Shown here in pieces: positions 54,353 through 63,204 of a stretch of 64,000 bases of DNA. The translations under genes were made by a program, and so were the position numbers. This stretch comes from Phycisphaerales bacterium UBA2421 (GTDB lineage: Bacteria > Planctomycetota > Phycisphaerae > Tepidisphaerales > Tepidisphaeraceae). Under the pieces are notes generated by a model that saw only the letters and a list, made by a program, of their open reading frames with translations, was not told where the DNA came from and ran no database searches. The stretch is from positions 181,527-245,526 of the forward strand of contig DDRH01000022.1 in assembly GCA_002343075.1 (NCBI GenBank), read 5' to 3'. Position 1 is the stretch's first letter, and every line of letters starts with the position of its first letter.

Positions 54353-55311
54353 AGGGCCAACGCATCAACGGCTTGCGACGCAATCTCTCCCTGACCGCAA
54401 CAGGGCTGATGCTCGGCGGCTGCGCGATGCCAGCATCCAGCCCGCCGGCGGCCACGGGGAGCGTTGAAACTGGGCGCGTTGAAACGGTTCAGCCGTCGCG
54501 GCAAAACGCCGCCGAGTCGAAAGCGGCGCTCCCGCGTCGCGACGATTCTCCAACAGCATCCGGCGAAACCGCCCTGCGCGTTGTTCGAGCATCAGACGGC
54601 GACGCGCCCAAAGACCCGCAGCCTGCGCTCGATATCGCCTTTAAGGTTGAGGTGTATCAACTCACTCTACCGCGTGGCGCCGTCAGCCAGAACGCAGAAT
54701 TCTGGAACCGGCTCAATGAACAAGTGATCGACCCAGCGAGCTACGACGTGCTGCAGCGGAACGGTGTACGCGTCGGCGAGGCTGCGTTTTCAGACTGGTC
54801 ATACTTCCGCGCCCTGATCGACCAGCACCCTGGTAAAGCAGCGCAGGCGGTCTCGGTGGCGCGCGAACAGAAGAATCTGCAGTTGGAAATGAAGACGGGC
54901 ATCCCGCTGCAGGATATCTTCCACTTTAGCTCGTCCAACGCGCTCACCGGCCGTACCTATGAACGCTGCACCAACCTGTTTAGCATCGGGTTCGAGCCGA
55001 CTCCCCGCAAGCCGGGCTCCATGCGGCTGACCCTTGCACCCGTGGTGCGGTCGGAGCGCCGGCGGTTGGAGTTCAGCGTGCTCAATGACGAACGCGGCGA
55101 AGTTCAATACGTCCAGCCCGAAATGATCTACGACTGCAACCTGCGGCTGGACGTACCGATGGATTCGTTCATTGTTGTCGCGCCGTCGCCGGAAGCGCGA
55201 TGGCCGGTGAGTGTGGGTAATGCGTTTTTGCTCACCGAAGGTAAGTCGGAGTTGCTGGAACAGGTGCTCATCATCGTCCCCCGGCCATTTCAGACCGGGG
55301 AAGGGAAGTAG
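54349..55311 (+). CDS. putative lipoprotein of unknown function
   Basis: A 320-residue protein with a lipoprotein signal: RRNLSLTATGLMLGGC, Cys at position 25. The mature part begins with an Ala/Ser/Pro-rich stretch, then a folded region (VEVYQLTLPRGAVSQNAEFW through DSFIVVAPSPEARWPVS). I do not recognise a family. Its ATG overlaps the aminotransferase stop (ATGA), so it is translationally coupled to an amino-acid biosynthesis gene without obvious reason. It would be attached to the outer or inner membrane by its lipid. It converges with the pilM-type operon. Confidence 0.75.
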   Translation: MKGQRINGLRRNLSLTATGLMLGGCAMPASSPPAATGSVETGRVETVQPSRQNAAESKAALPRRDDSPTASGETALRVVRASDGDAPKDPQPALDIAFKVEVYQLTLPRGAVSQNAEFWNRLNEQVIDPASYDVLQRNGVRVGEAAFSDWSYFRALIDQHPGKAAQAVSVAREQKNLQLEMKTGIPLQDIFHFSSSNALTGRTYERCTNLFSIGFEPTPRKPGSMRLTLAPVVRSERRRLEFSVLNDERGEVQYVQPEMIYDCNLRLDVPMDSFIVVAPSPEARWPVSVGNAFLLTEGKSELLEQVLIIVPRPFQTGEGK

Positions 55312-55404
55312 CACGCGCCGGCCCGCCAAGCAAACCGCGCACCGTCACACAACCGAGCGACCTGATAGCGCGCATCGCGGGATTCAGCCCGTGACAGCAG
55401 TCCC

Positions 55405-57231
55405 TCATCCCCCCGCCGCCGCCGAGGCGGCCTGGTCGGCTAGCTGTTGCTGCAACTTCTTGAATTCGCTGCTCTGCTGGTCTGAGCTGAACTGCCGGCG
55501 CTCCTGTCGCCCGGTCTTGTCAGTGATCAGCACATAGTCGACGTTTGATGCCATGTCTTTTCGCACGTCGACGACGCTCCAGCCGGTGATGAACTGAACT
55601 TCTTTGTCTGTGCGACCGATACTGTCACCCGGCGCTACCGTGAACGACTGCTTATGAAGCTGGCCGTTCTGAAACTTGAAGACCTCAAACCGCACCGTGC
55701 GCGCCGACTCGGCATTAAACCCAGCCGCGAGGAAGAAGCTCGTCAGCGCGGGGATAGAAACCGGTGATGTCCACTCTGTTCCGGCAAACTCGATGGCAAA
55801 CTGGTTGGCCATTTCCTGATTGATTGCGACATTCAGCGTGCGCCAGATCGGATTCTTCATCTTGTAGCGGACCATGTAGCGATAAGTGCGTCCCGGTTCT
55901 ACCGTGCCATCGTGCAGCCAGCCGGTGATGTCTTTGAGAGACGCATCGCGCGGGTCAAACTCACCTGCGGGAATGGGAAACTCGCCGGCGATGTTAATCT
56001 GTCCCGGCTGCTGCTGGCCGGGGAAGCCCTCCATCGGGCCGAACTCGCCCCCACCGGGGAAACCGCCGGGGTATCCTCCGCCGCCGGGGAATCCACCTTC
56101 GCCGCGGACCTGGAACGGCACCGCGGGTTGCCCGCTGCCACCCGGCCCGCGTCCGCCGCCACGACCCCCACCAGCCGGGGCAAATTCGCCACCTTCGGAA
56201 GGTTGCCCGCGCGGCTGCCGCTGTCCGCCCTGCTGCTGGCGGCGTTCGGCATTGAGCTTCCGGCGAAGCTCAAGCACCTGGTTCCTTTGCTCGGGAGTCA
56301 GCTTCGAAAGATCGCTCTTCGGATCGACAAACAAGTTTGGATCAAAGAATGCACCCTGCGTGTTCTGTTCCTTGTCTTCCATCCCCGGCACGCCCCAGCG
56401 GTCGCCCTTGGATGTTGTGTAGAAAACTGGCTGCACCACCTCCAATTGGTTGGAACGCACCCACTCCAGGTAGCTCATCTGCGCGCCGGCATCGTCGCCG
56501 CGCGGCACCGGCTTCAGTTGGCTGATCTTCAGCGGTGGGACGACGGTCTGGTTGCCCCAGGTGCCGTCGGGCAGTAATTCTTCCCTAACCAACTGCACTT
56601 CGAGAATTAGCGCCTTGAAAAATAACTGCGGCACAGCGGCGTCCGTGAATGATTTTGTAAGCGCGTCTTTTGGCAGGGTGTAACGGATGGTCACCCAATC
56701 GAGATCGGTCGCTGTCACGGGCCCGAGGTTGGGGTTGGCTTGATCCACCTGCCCTGCTGGGTCAGGCATGAGCACGGTTGACCGGCCGAGGCGCGTTCGC
56801 ACATCTGTCAGCGCGGGGGCCACCGGCAGGGTCTCCATCTTCTTTGCGGCCGGGTCGGCGGGGTCTTGCTGGGCAATACCACCCTGACCACTGGAGACGC
56901 TCTCGAGCTTCCCGATCGGCGGCAGAAAAGCGACGGCGGGCAGATCGGCCTTCGGAGGGACGGTGTTGACGGCGCTGAGGAACCCTTCCACCGGATCGAC
57001 CATGGTCAGATCAACACGGGCCCGGCTGCCCTTCATTGCCATGCTGAGTTGCTCAGCCTTGCTGTTCACAAGTTCATCGACCCGGTCGGGCGTAACCGTC
57101 TGCCCGGCGACGTCTACCGTAACCGGCGGAGTGATGACGTAACCCCACACAACATAAAGTAACCACGCTACACCCAGGCCGAGCACCAGCCATTGAACGT
57201 GCTGCTCGAGCAAATCTACAATCTTCTGCAT
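55405..57231 (-). CDS. single-pass membrane protein of the pilM-type operon, Gly-rich linker
   Basis: A 608-residue protein with an N-terminal membrane helix (LVLGLGVAWLLYVVWGYVI), a periplasmic alpha/beta region, a long Gly/Pro-rich linker (GRGGGRGPGGSGQPAVPF and similar, about residues 340-410) and a C-terminal beta-rich domain (TYRYMVRYKMKNPIWRTLNV). It is the last gene of the minus-strand run led by the PilM-type protein. By position it may serve as a PilO/PilP-like or pseudopilin-assembly component, but I could not match a named family. The Gly-rich linker recurs in the PilM-type protein. Confidence 0.6.
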   Translation of the reverse strand: MQKIVDLLEQHVQWLVLGLGVAWLLYVVWGYVITPPVTVDVAGQTVTPDRVDELVNSKAEQLSMAMKGSRARVDLTMVDPVEGFLSAVNTVPPKADLPAVAFLPPIGKLESVSSGQGGIAQQDPADPAAKKMETLPVAPALTDVRTRLGRSTVLMPDPAGQVDQANPNLGPVTATDLDWVTIRYTLPKDALTKSFTDAAVPQLFFKALILEVQLVREELLPDGTWGNQTVVPPLKISQLKPVPRGDDAGAQMSYLEWVRSNQLEVVQPVFYTTSKGDRWGVPGMEDKEQNTQGAFFDPNLFVDPKSDLSKLTPEQRNQVLELRRKLNAERRQQQGGQRQPRGQPSEGGEFAPAGGGRGGGRGPGGSGQPAVPFQVRGEGGFPGGGGYPGGFPGGGEFGPMEGFPGQQQPGQINIAGEFPIPAGEFDPRDASLKDITGWLHDGTVEPGRTYRYMVRYKMKNPIWRTLNVAINQEMANQFAIEFAGTEWTSPVSIPALTSFFLAAGFNAESARTVRFEVFKFQNGQLHKQSFTVAPGDSIGRTDKEVQFITGWSVVDVRKDMASNVDYVLITDKTGRQERRQFSSDQQSSEFKKLQQQLADQAASAAAGG

Positions 57232-57334
57232 ACGTCACCTTGCCTTCTTCTAATGAAGGGCCGAACGGCTTCATCAAACCAATCAATCTTAGCCAGCCTC
57301 TCGCGGGGCAATCACTTACAATGCCGGATCAAGT

Positions 57335-58642
57335 TCATCCCGGCGGGGGAGGCGCGTCGCCGCCGCCCACACCCTCCATGGCGATGCCCAGAGTGGACTT
57401 GATGCGGTCGGGCATGTACCGCGTGGTCCACTGCCGCATCAACAGCACTTCAAGCTGTAAGTCCATTCGCACGCACGGCTTACTTCCATAGAAATAGCCC
57501 GCCTTGGTTGCCGCGATCGGGTCCATCGGCTCGATCTGCTTCACGTGGATCACACCGAGCAACCGCCCGCGGCTAAGATTATTGAGCACCTCGGGGAGCT
57601 TTGCCGACTCCACAACCATGGTGGCATCGACATGCAGCACATCAAAAAGCCCGTTGGATGCCCGCCCGGTCGGACTGACGGCGAAGTTGGGCTGGATCGG
57701 CGCACCCGGATCCGATGACGGCGGCGCTGAAGCACCCGAGTCGTCGCCCCGGCCCGTCGATGGCGCCATCCCTACAAAAGTCACCGGAACCTGCACCCGC
57801 ATCAGATGCTTGATCGGGGCTTCCCCCACGCTCTTAGCAGCCGAATTCACATCGGCAATGGCCTTAAACAAATCTTCCTGCGCCCAAAGCTGCACTTGCG
57901 CCCAGAAGATCACGCTCGGATCGGGAGCCGAGTTGGTATTGAGCAATTGCGATTGCACATCCATCGCGGTTGGCTCGAGATAAACCATGCATTTCTCGGC
58001 TGTCTCTCGCACAATGCGGTCCTGCAGACCTTGTAGCTGCGCTGCCACGGCCTGGTTGACCGCTTCGAGGTTGACGATTTGCCCATTCTGCACGATGGCG
58101 GCATTTTGCTCGACGCGCTGGCGTTCTTCGTTGATTTTTGCCTGCACATCTTCATTTGTTGGCGCAAAGCCGGCCTTCATGATCTTCACCGGAAGCGACT
58201 GGCTGCGGCCGCTCGGCGACATATCGACGGCCCGGCGATATTCGAGCAGAAACGCGTTGGCCTGCACAAACTGCGGGTTCGGCAACGCACCTGGCTCAAG
58301 CGGCTGTTTCTCATTCAAGCTGGCGGCGGCGGTGATCAGGTTGCCCGATTTCTTTACAAATTCATCGCTGACAGCCTTCACCCGATCAATCACAGCCTGC
58401 GTGGGAAAGCCATCGAGCGTGGGCGCTTCGGTCGAGTTGGGATCGAAATTCGGTAGCGAGCGCGGCTTGGTTATAAGCTCGTCAAGCGATGAATAGGCAC
58501 CCTTTCGTGCCTCGGCTTCGGTGCGAAGCTGATCGCGGAATCCGCCCAGCGGGATGTAGTTGGCGACGACAGCGCCAATCGCCACCACCACGCAGATGAC
58601 GATCGCTATATTTTTTTTCAGCAGTGCAAGGATGTTTTTCAT
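57335..58642 (-). CDS. PilO/PilN-like single-pass inner-membrane protein
   Basis: 435 residues. The N-terminus (KNILALLKKNIAIVICVVVAIGAVVANYIPL) is a short cytosolic tail with one membrane helix. A coiled-coil-like helix (FRDQLRTEAEARKGAYSSLDEL) follows, then a periplasmic alpha/beta domain that ends in a Gly/Pro tail. This topology is that of PilN/PilO and GspL/GspM proteins that bridge PilM to the outer parts of type IV pilus or type II secretion systems. Assignment depends on order and topology, not on a strong family motif. It starts 51 nt after the PilM-type stop. Confidence 0.6.
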   Translation of the reverse strand: MKNILALLKKNIAIVICVVVAIGAVVANYIPLGGFRDQLRTEAEARKGAYSSLDELITKPRSLPNFDPNSTEAPTLDGFPTQAVIDRVKAVSDEFVKKSGNLITAAASLNEKQPLEPGALPNPQFVQANAFLLEYRRAVDMSPSGRSQSLPVKIMKAGFAPTNEDVQAKINEERQRVEQNAAIVQNGQIVNLEAVNQAVAAQLQGLQDRIVRETAEKCMVYLEPTAMDVQSQLLNTNSAPDPSVIFWAQVQLWAQEDLFKAIADVNSAAKSVGEAPIKHLMRVQVPVTFVGMAPSTGRGDDSGASAPPSSDPGAPIQPNFAVSPTGRASNGLFDVLHVDATMVVESAKLPEVLNNLSRGRLLGVIHVKQIEPMDPIAATKAGYFYGSKPCVRMDLQLEVLLMRQWTTRYMPDRIKSTLGIAMEGVGGGDAPPPPG

Positions 58643-58693
58643 GTTGAAGCTCCGGGTGCAATCATGTTCGCCAGGGCCAGGCCGACAATAAGA

Positions 58694-60904
58694 CTACTCG
58701 CCGTCGGCCGATGCCTGCCCGCTGCCCCCGGCCACTGACGCCGGCGGAGGTGGATCGAGTTGAACGACGAACATGACGTTGATAATCCAGTCATTTCGAA
58801 CATCTTCGCCGGTTTTTCGGTCGAGGTAGGCAACTGATTCGTCGGGCGCGCCGGGGCCGCCCCCGCCGGGGTTGAATCCGGGGAAACCACCTCCCCCGCC
58901 GAACCGGCCCGGAAACTCACCCTCAAAACCGCCCCCGCCCGCCGGGCCAAAGCCGCCGGGGCTAAACCCACCCGGACTAAAGCCCCCGCCGCCGGTATTC
59001 AGGTTACCCAGACCAGCATCCCGCGATGCAGCATCGTGGTCGGTCTTAATTTTGTTGAGCCGCTGGGTATCGTCCTTCACAAACTGCGCCGTGATGATCT
59101 TCACCTTCGGAATCGAGTAAGGCACCTTCGGCATCTTCTCAGTCGGCATGATCTCGAGCAGGCTTTTCTTGAACGTCTCATCAATGAGTCGGGGGCCGTT
59201 CTTGTTAGGTGTGATGACGCGCGCCAAGACCAGAAACCCCTTGGGCGCGTTTGGATCGCCGATGGATGCAGACGCATCGCCACCGGACATCCCCTCGGAG
59301 CCCATCGGCCCAAACTCGCCGCCGCCACCAAAATCCGCCCCTGCGGACGACTGCGGTGGGGGTGGCGCGGTGACGGTCAAGCCGACAAGGTTTGCAAAGC
59401 TGGTCAGGTCCGCCGCCAAGACTCCCTGCAAGTTTGGCATATACACCGAACGAATTTCATCAATCACAATCTGACGCCGATCGCCGCGCGCAATCTTCTT
59501 TACGACTTCAGGATCGGCATCAAGCAGTTCCGGCTGCGGTGCAGGAAGAGCCTTCATGATGTCAGCGACGAGGTTGCCCCAGAGCAACCGATAGGCTTCC
59601 ATCGATCGAACGTTCAAAATCCGCTGTTTTTCCCCGCCGCCGACTTCGGAGACGGATTGATACTCATTGCTCAACCCCTCCGCGGTCGATTTCACGCTGT
59701 CGATCGACGCTCGCAGGGACTCGTTGTTCTTAAACTTCAGATCCTGAAAATACCAGGATGCCGCCGAGAGGCCGGTACCGACGACAAACAGCGCCGCTGC
59801 AGCCGCAAACCACTTGGTCTTTTCCTTCCACATCTTCTCCCGTCGGATGGCAGCGGGCAGGAGGGACGAATCGACCTTTGCATCCCCCATTGCCTGCACG
59901 GCCAGGCCGTAGGATGTGACCAGCGAGAGCACATTTTCACTGAAATTTGGGGCGATCTTGGAGTCTTGCGCAGGCGCGGCTGCCACGGTATCGAGCCGCT
60001 CGATATCCAGTTGCAGATTCTGTTGCAGATACTTCTGCAGCCCCGGCAGCTTGAAGGTGCCGCCGATGGCAAGACACTTCTTGATGCGCGAATCACGGTG
60101 AACGGATGAGTAGAAGCCCACTGATCGTTGAATCTCGGCCACCAGATCGGCAAAGACCGGCCGCATCGCCTGAAAGATCTGCCGGGCATACTTACTGGTG
60201 GCGGCATTGCGCTTGAGATCTTCTGCCTTCTGGAAATTGAGCTTGAAGGCCTTGGTGAGCGTTTCAGTAAAGTTGTTGCCGCCGATGGGGATGGAGCGCA
60301 ACCAGATGCTGTTTTCGTCGGCGATGATCAGGTCGGTGTTTTCCGCGCCGAGGTCGATGAGCATGGTCGTGCCGCGAATCTTGCTCTCGTAAAACATCGC
60401 GTTGTAGACCGCCAGCGGGCTAAGCTGGACGACCTGCACGTTCATATCGAAATCGGTGAAGTACTTGATGTGTGACGCGAGCAGTTCCTTGCGCATCGCA
60501 AAAATGCCCACTTCCACGTCGGGGCTTTCTGGATCGCGAAACAGTTGGTAAGACCACTCCACATCGTCCAGCGGGAAGGGAATCTGCTGGATGGCCTCAA
60601 ACTTCACAATTTCTGGAATCTTCTTCTCTTCGACAGGCGGGAGCTTGATAAACCTGGCAAAACTCTGCTGGCCACTCACCGCGACCGACACCGCACTGCC
60701 CTTGAGCGAGTGCCGCTGCATAAAGTTGGCGAGCGCCGACTGGATGAGGGCGTCGCGGTTGTCGCCCGAATTGGAGAGCACCGTTTCGTGCTCGATAATC
60801 TCGAAATCATCGACGCGCAGTTGATCGCCGTCGCGAATGAGTTTCACCGCTTTAAGGGCGCGATTACCGATATCAATGCCCCATGCGGAACGAGCGCTGG
60901 CCAT
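58694..60904 (-). CDS. pilM: PilM-type ATPase-fold assembly protein with PilN-like and Gly-rich extension
   Basis: A 736-residue protein. Residues 1-335 are PilM: AWGIDIGNRALKAVKL (actin-like phosphate loop), KLPPVEEKKIPEIVKFEAIQ, LIDLGAENTDLIIAD and LAIGGTFKLPGLQKYL. A membrane helix lies near residues 357-378 (WFAAAAALFVVGTGLSAASWY), followed by coiled coil as in PilN. The rest has a periplasmic domain split by Gly/Pro-rich tracts (GGGGEFGPMGSEG; GGGGFSPGGFSPGGFG). In other bacteria PilM and PilN are separate proteins; here they appear joined. It heads a three-gene operon. It is probably part of a type IV pilus or type II secretion platform, with the ATPases and pilin outside the window. 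Confidence 0.8.
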   Translation of the reverse strand: MASARSAWGIDIGNRALKAVKLIRDGDQLRVDDFEIIEHETVLSNSGDNRDALIQSALANFMQRHSLKGSAVSVAVSGQQSFARFIKLPPVEEKKIPEIVKFEAIQQIPFPLDDVEWSYQLFRDPESPDVEVGIFAMRKELLASHIKYFTDFDMNVQVVQLSPLAVYNAMFYESKIRGTTMLIDLGAENTDLIIADENSIWLRSIPIGGNNFTETLTKAFKLNFQKAEDLKRNAATSKYARQIFQAMRPVFADLVAEIQRSVGFYSSVHRDSRIKKCLAIGGTFKLPGLQKYLQQNLQLDIERLDTVAAAPAQDSKIAPNFSENVLSLVTSYGLAVQAMGDAKVDSSLLPAAIRREKMWKEKTKWFAAAAALFVVGTGLSAASWYFQDLKFKNNESLRASIDSVKSTAEGLSNEYQSVSEVGGGEKQRILNVRSMEAYRLLWGNLVADIMKALPAPQPELLDADPEVVKKIARGDRRQIVIDEIRSVYMPNLQGVLAADLTSFANLVGLTVTAPPPPQSSAGADFGGGGEFGPMGSEGMSGGDASASIGDPNAPKGFLVLARVITPNKNGPRLIDETFKKSLLEIMPTEKMPKVPYSIPKVKIITAQFVKDDTQRLNKIKTDHDAASRDAGLGNLNTGGGGFSPGGFSPGGFGPAGGGGFEGEFPGRFGGGGGFPGFNPGGGGPGAPDESVAYLDRKTGEDVRNDWIINVMFVVQLDPPPPASVAGGSGQASADGE

Positions 60905-61017
60905 GGTGTTGCTCCGAGTAAGTCAAAGTTGTCGTTTCAGGCAGCTAATGTTCCGATACCGTGTCGATCGAAACGCTCTCTCATGCTGGCGACCGGATTG
61001 TCCGGCTTGTCGGCCGC

Positions 61018-61061
61018 ATTATAGTTCTAACCGTTTGAATATGCAGCATCAACATTCAAAC
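61018..61061 (-). promoter_or_regulatory. pilM operon promoter with overlapping inverted-repeat operator
   Basis: On the minus strand, TATAAT (61023-61018) is a perfect -10 box about 115 bases before the pilM-type start. No consensus -35 is visible. Upstream of the -10 box lie GTTTGAAT (61033-61040) and ATTCAAAC (61054-61061), perfect 8-bp inverted half-sites with centres 21 bp apart, two helical turns. This arrangement suits a dimeric regulator acting on the -35 region. Confidence 0.5.
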
Positions 61062-61191
61062 CCTGCTGGGACAAGCATTTGGCTTGACGCACGTCCGAAA
61101 ATCGTCCGGATGACAATCGAGGCGATTTAGCCATACTTCACCGTGCGCAATCTGTCACCGAATTAGTCGCGCGCGTGGGCGTAAAGTTCTT

Positions 61192-62721
61192 GTGAAAACG
61201 TTCTCAATTCAAGTTCTCGGTTGCAAGGTCAACCAATACGAAGCCGAGCAGATCGCCGGGGCGCTGCGGGAACAGGGCCTGGTACCCGCAGGGCAGGGCG
61301 AACCCGCCGACCTGCGCGTCATTCACACCTGCAGCGTCACCGCGGAGGCGGGGAAGAAGAGTGCTCAAACCATCCGCCGCATGACGCGCTTACCCATTTT
61401 ACAACCCAAACCCTCACCAACCGGCGCAGCCAGCATTCTCCCCGTTTCCGAGACACTTCCTCCGCCGACCACGAGCCTATCGGCAAGAACCGTCGTCACC
61501 GGCTGCTGGGCCACCAGCCACCCCGCCGAAGCGGCGGCCGTCGCAGGGGTCGACGCGGTGATTACCAACGCGCAGGACGTAAACACCCGCCTTGCCGAAC
61601 TTGTCACTGCCTGGACACAACCAGCGATTCGGGCGTCAATCAATGATACGATCCTCGACGGGCGAAGTTCTGCTGCCGCCCGCGCGTTGCCGCTGTTTGC
61701 CGATCGGCATCCGAGAGCGCGAGAGTCGGCCAATCAGCGGGCGTTTCTCAAGATACAAGACGGCTGCGACGCGTTCTGCACCTACTGCATCATTCCACAA
61801 CTGCGTCCCAGGCTCTGGAGCAAGCCGATCGACGCTTGTGTCGCCGAGGCGCAGGCGCTGGTCGATCGGGGCCATGCCGAGATCGTGCTGACCGGCATTT
61901 TTCTCGGCGCCTACGGGTTTCCAACCGCATTGCGGCGAAGACAAACCTCGACGCCATCGACCGCACGCAATCCGGAAACGGCCCCCGTCGCAACAGGAAA
62001 ACGATCCCACCCTTCGCCGCTGGCAAATCTGGTCGATGCGCTGTGCCAGCGGACGATCGGATTGAAGCGCTTGCGACTAAGCTCTTTAGAGCCTGGCGAT
62101 CTGGATGCCGACCTGATTGCGGTGCTTCGATCACACGAGCAAGCGGTACCGCATTTTCACCTCCCATTGCAAAGCGGCTCCGATGCGATTCTGCGGAAGA
62201 TGAACAGGCAGTACCGCCGTGACGATTTCTTGCGCATGATTGATGAAGTGAACCAGGCGTTTGACCGGCCTGCGATCACCACTGACATTATCGTGGGCTT
62301 CCCGGGCGAAACCGACGAGGAATTTGCCCAGACGCTCGAGATCGCGCGCCGGGTGGGGTTCATCCACGCGCACGCGTTCAGCTATTCGCCGCGGCCCGGA
62401 ACCGCGGCGGCGCGGTGGACGCAAGACTTTGTCCCGCCGAGAGTTGCGAATGCCCGCATTAAACAGCTCACCGCTCTTGCCGATGATGCCAGCCTGACTT
62501 TCAGGCAGGGGTTCATGGGCGAGGTGGTCGAGATACTGGTTGAACGCGATAAACCGGGTGCAACGACGCTACACGGCCGCTGCGAGCGATACTTCGACGT
62601 GCAATTCCCCGCCACGGCCGCGATTCCGGCCGGCAGCGCGGTCCGGCTGCGGGTGAATCGCGTTTCCCGGGCCGAAACCCTCGGCGAGCCGGTTACAGCC
62701 GACGATCTCAGCAGCATTTAG
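61192..62721 (+). CDS. mtaB: tRNA t6A37 methylthiotransferase MtaB
   Basis: A radical-SAM enzyme (509 residues) that turns t6A37 into ms2t6A37. It starts with GTG: MKTFSIQVLGCKVNQYEAEQ, matching the MtaB N-terminus with the first cluster Cys. The radical-SAM cluster is in QDGCDAFCTYCIIPQLR (C192, C196, C199), followed by LSSLEPGDLDADLI, LPLQSGSDAILRKMNRQY and IIVGFPGETDEEFAQTL. A C-terminal TRAM-like domain follows. The protein is longer than usual (about 430-450) because of Pro/Thr/Ser-rich insertions near residues 67-100 and 245-280. Its substrate requires TsaD, encoded at 406-1491. Confidence 0.92.
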   Translation: MKTFSIQVLGCKVNQYEAEQIAGALREQGLVPAGQGEPADLRVIHTCSVTAEAGKKSAQTIRRMTRLPILQPKPSPTGAASILPVSETLPPPTTSLSARTVVTGCWATSHPAEAAAVAGVDAVITNAQDVNTRLAELVTAWTQPAIRASINDTILDGRSSAAARALPLFADRHPRARESANQRAFLKIQDGCDAFCTYCIIPQLRPRLWSKPIDACVAEAQALVDRGHAEIVLTGIFLGAYGFPTALRRRQTSTPSTARNPETAPVATGKRSHPSPLANLVDALCQRTIGLKRLRLSSLEPGDLDADLIAVLRSHEQAVPHFHLPLQSGSDAILRKMNRQYRRDDFLRMIDEVNQAFDRPAITTDIIVGFPGETDEEFAQTLEIARRVGFIHAHAFSYSPRPGTAAARWTQDFVPPRVANARIKQLTALADDASLTFRQGFMGEVVEILVERDKPGATTLHGRCERYFDVQFPATAAIPAGSAVRLRVNRVSRAETLGEPVTADDLSSI

Positions 62722-62730
62722 AATCGGCGA

Positions 62731-63201
62731 TCAGAGCTCCGTGTACTTGCTCGCCCGCCCGCGCGATTTGTCGATCGGATATTTCTTCGCACTCTTGGCC
62801 AGCTTGCGGCGAAACGCATCGCTCAATTCGATGTCAAAATCGTGAGCGATGGTCAGCACCCAGTAAAGCACATCGCTCAGTTCGTCGGCCAGATCTTCCC
62901 GCCGGGCATGCAGGTGCGCGATTAGCTCTGCTCCATTCTTCCATTGCATTAACTCCAGCACTTCCGATGCCTCAAGACACATGGACAGGGCCATATCCTT
63001 TGGATTGTGAAATTGCTTCCAATCACGATCGTCACGAAACCGAGCGGCGGCCTGGGTCAGTGCGTCGAGGTTCCTCGCGCGAACCAACTGCTTGGTCTTT
63101 CCATGATTGACTCGACGAATAGCCCGGCGCGTGCCCCCCTCCGCAGCGGGTTGATCACTGGCTTTGCGCCCGAGCTTGCTGACCGACATTCGCTTTGCCA
63201 C
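62731..63201 (-). CDS. MazG-like nucleotide pyrophosphohydrolase
   Basis: A 156-residue all-alpha NTP pyrophosphatase. The conserved metal-binding helices read SMCLEASEVLELMQW (E-x-x-E) and DLADELSDVLYWVL (E-x-x-D), as in MazG-like/RS21-C6 enzymes that remove non-canonical (deoxy)nucleotides. The first 50 residues are a basic leader. A GTG with GGAAG 11 nt upstream, 3 nt after the plsC stop, is chosen as start; an ATG 12 nt later is possible. It probably belongs to one operon with plsC and the upstream kinase. Confidence 0.88.
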   Translation of the reverse strand: MAKRMSVSKLGRKASDQPAAEGGTRRAIRRVNHGKTKQLVRARNLDALTQAAARFRDDRDWKQFHNPKDMALSMCLEASEVLELMQWKNGAELIAHLHARREDLADELSDVLYWVLTIAHDFDIELSDAFRRKLAKSAKKYPIDKSRGRASKYTEL

Positions 63202-63204
63202 TGT

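Noticed and set aside
59036..60109. 357-residue plus-strand frame inside the PilM-type gene
   Set aside because: Antisense shadow; the composition and motifs belong to PilM on the minus strand.
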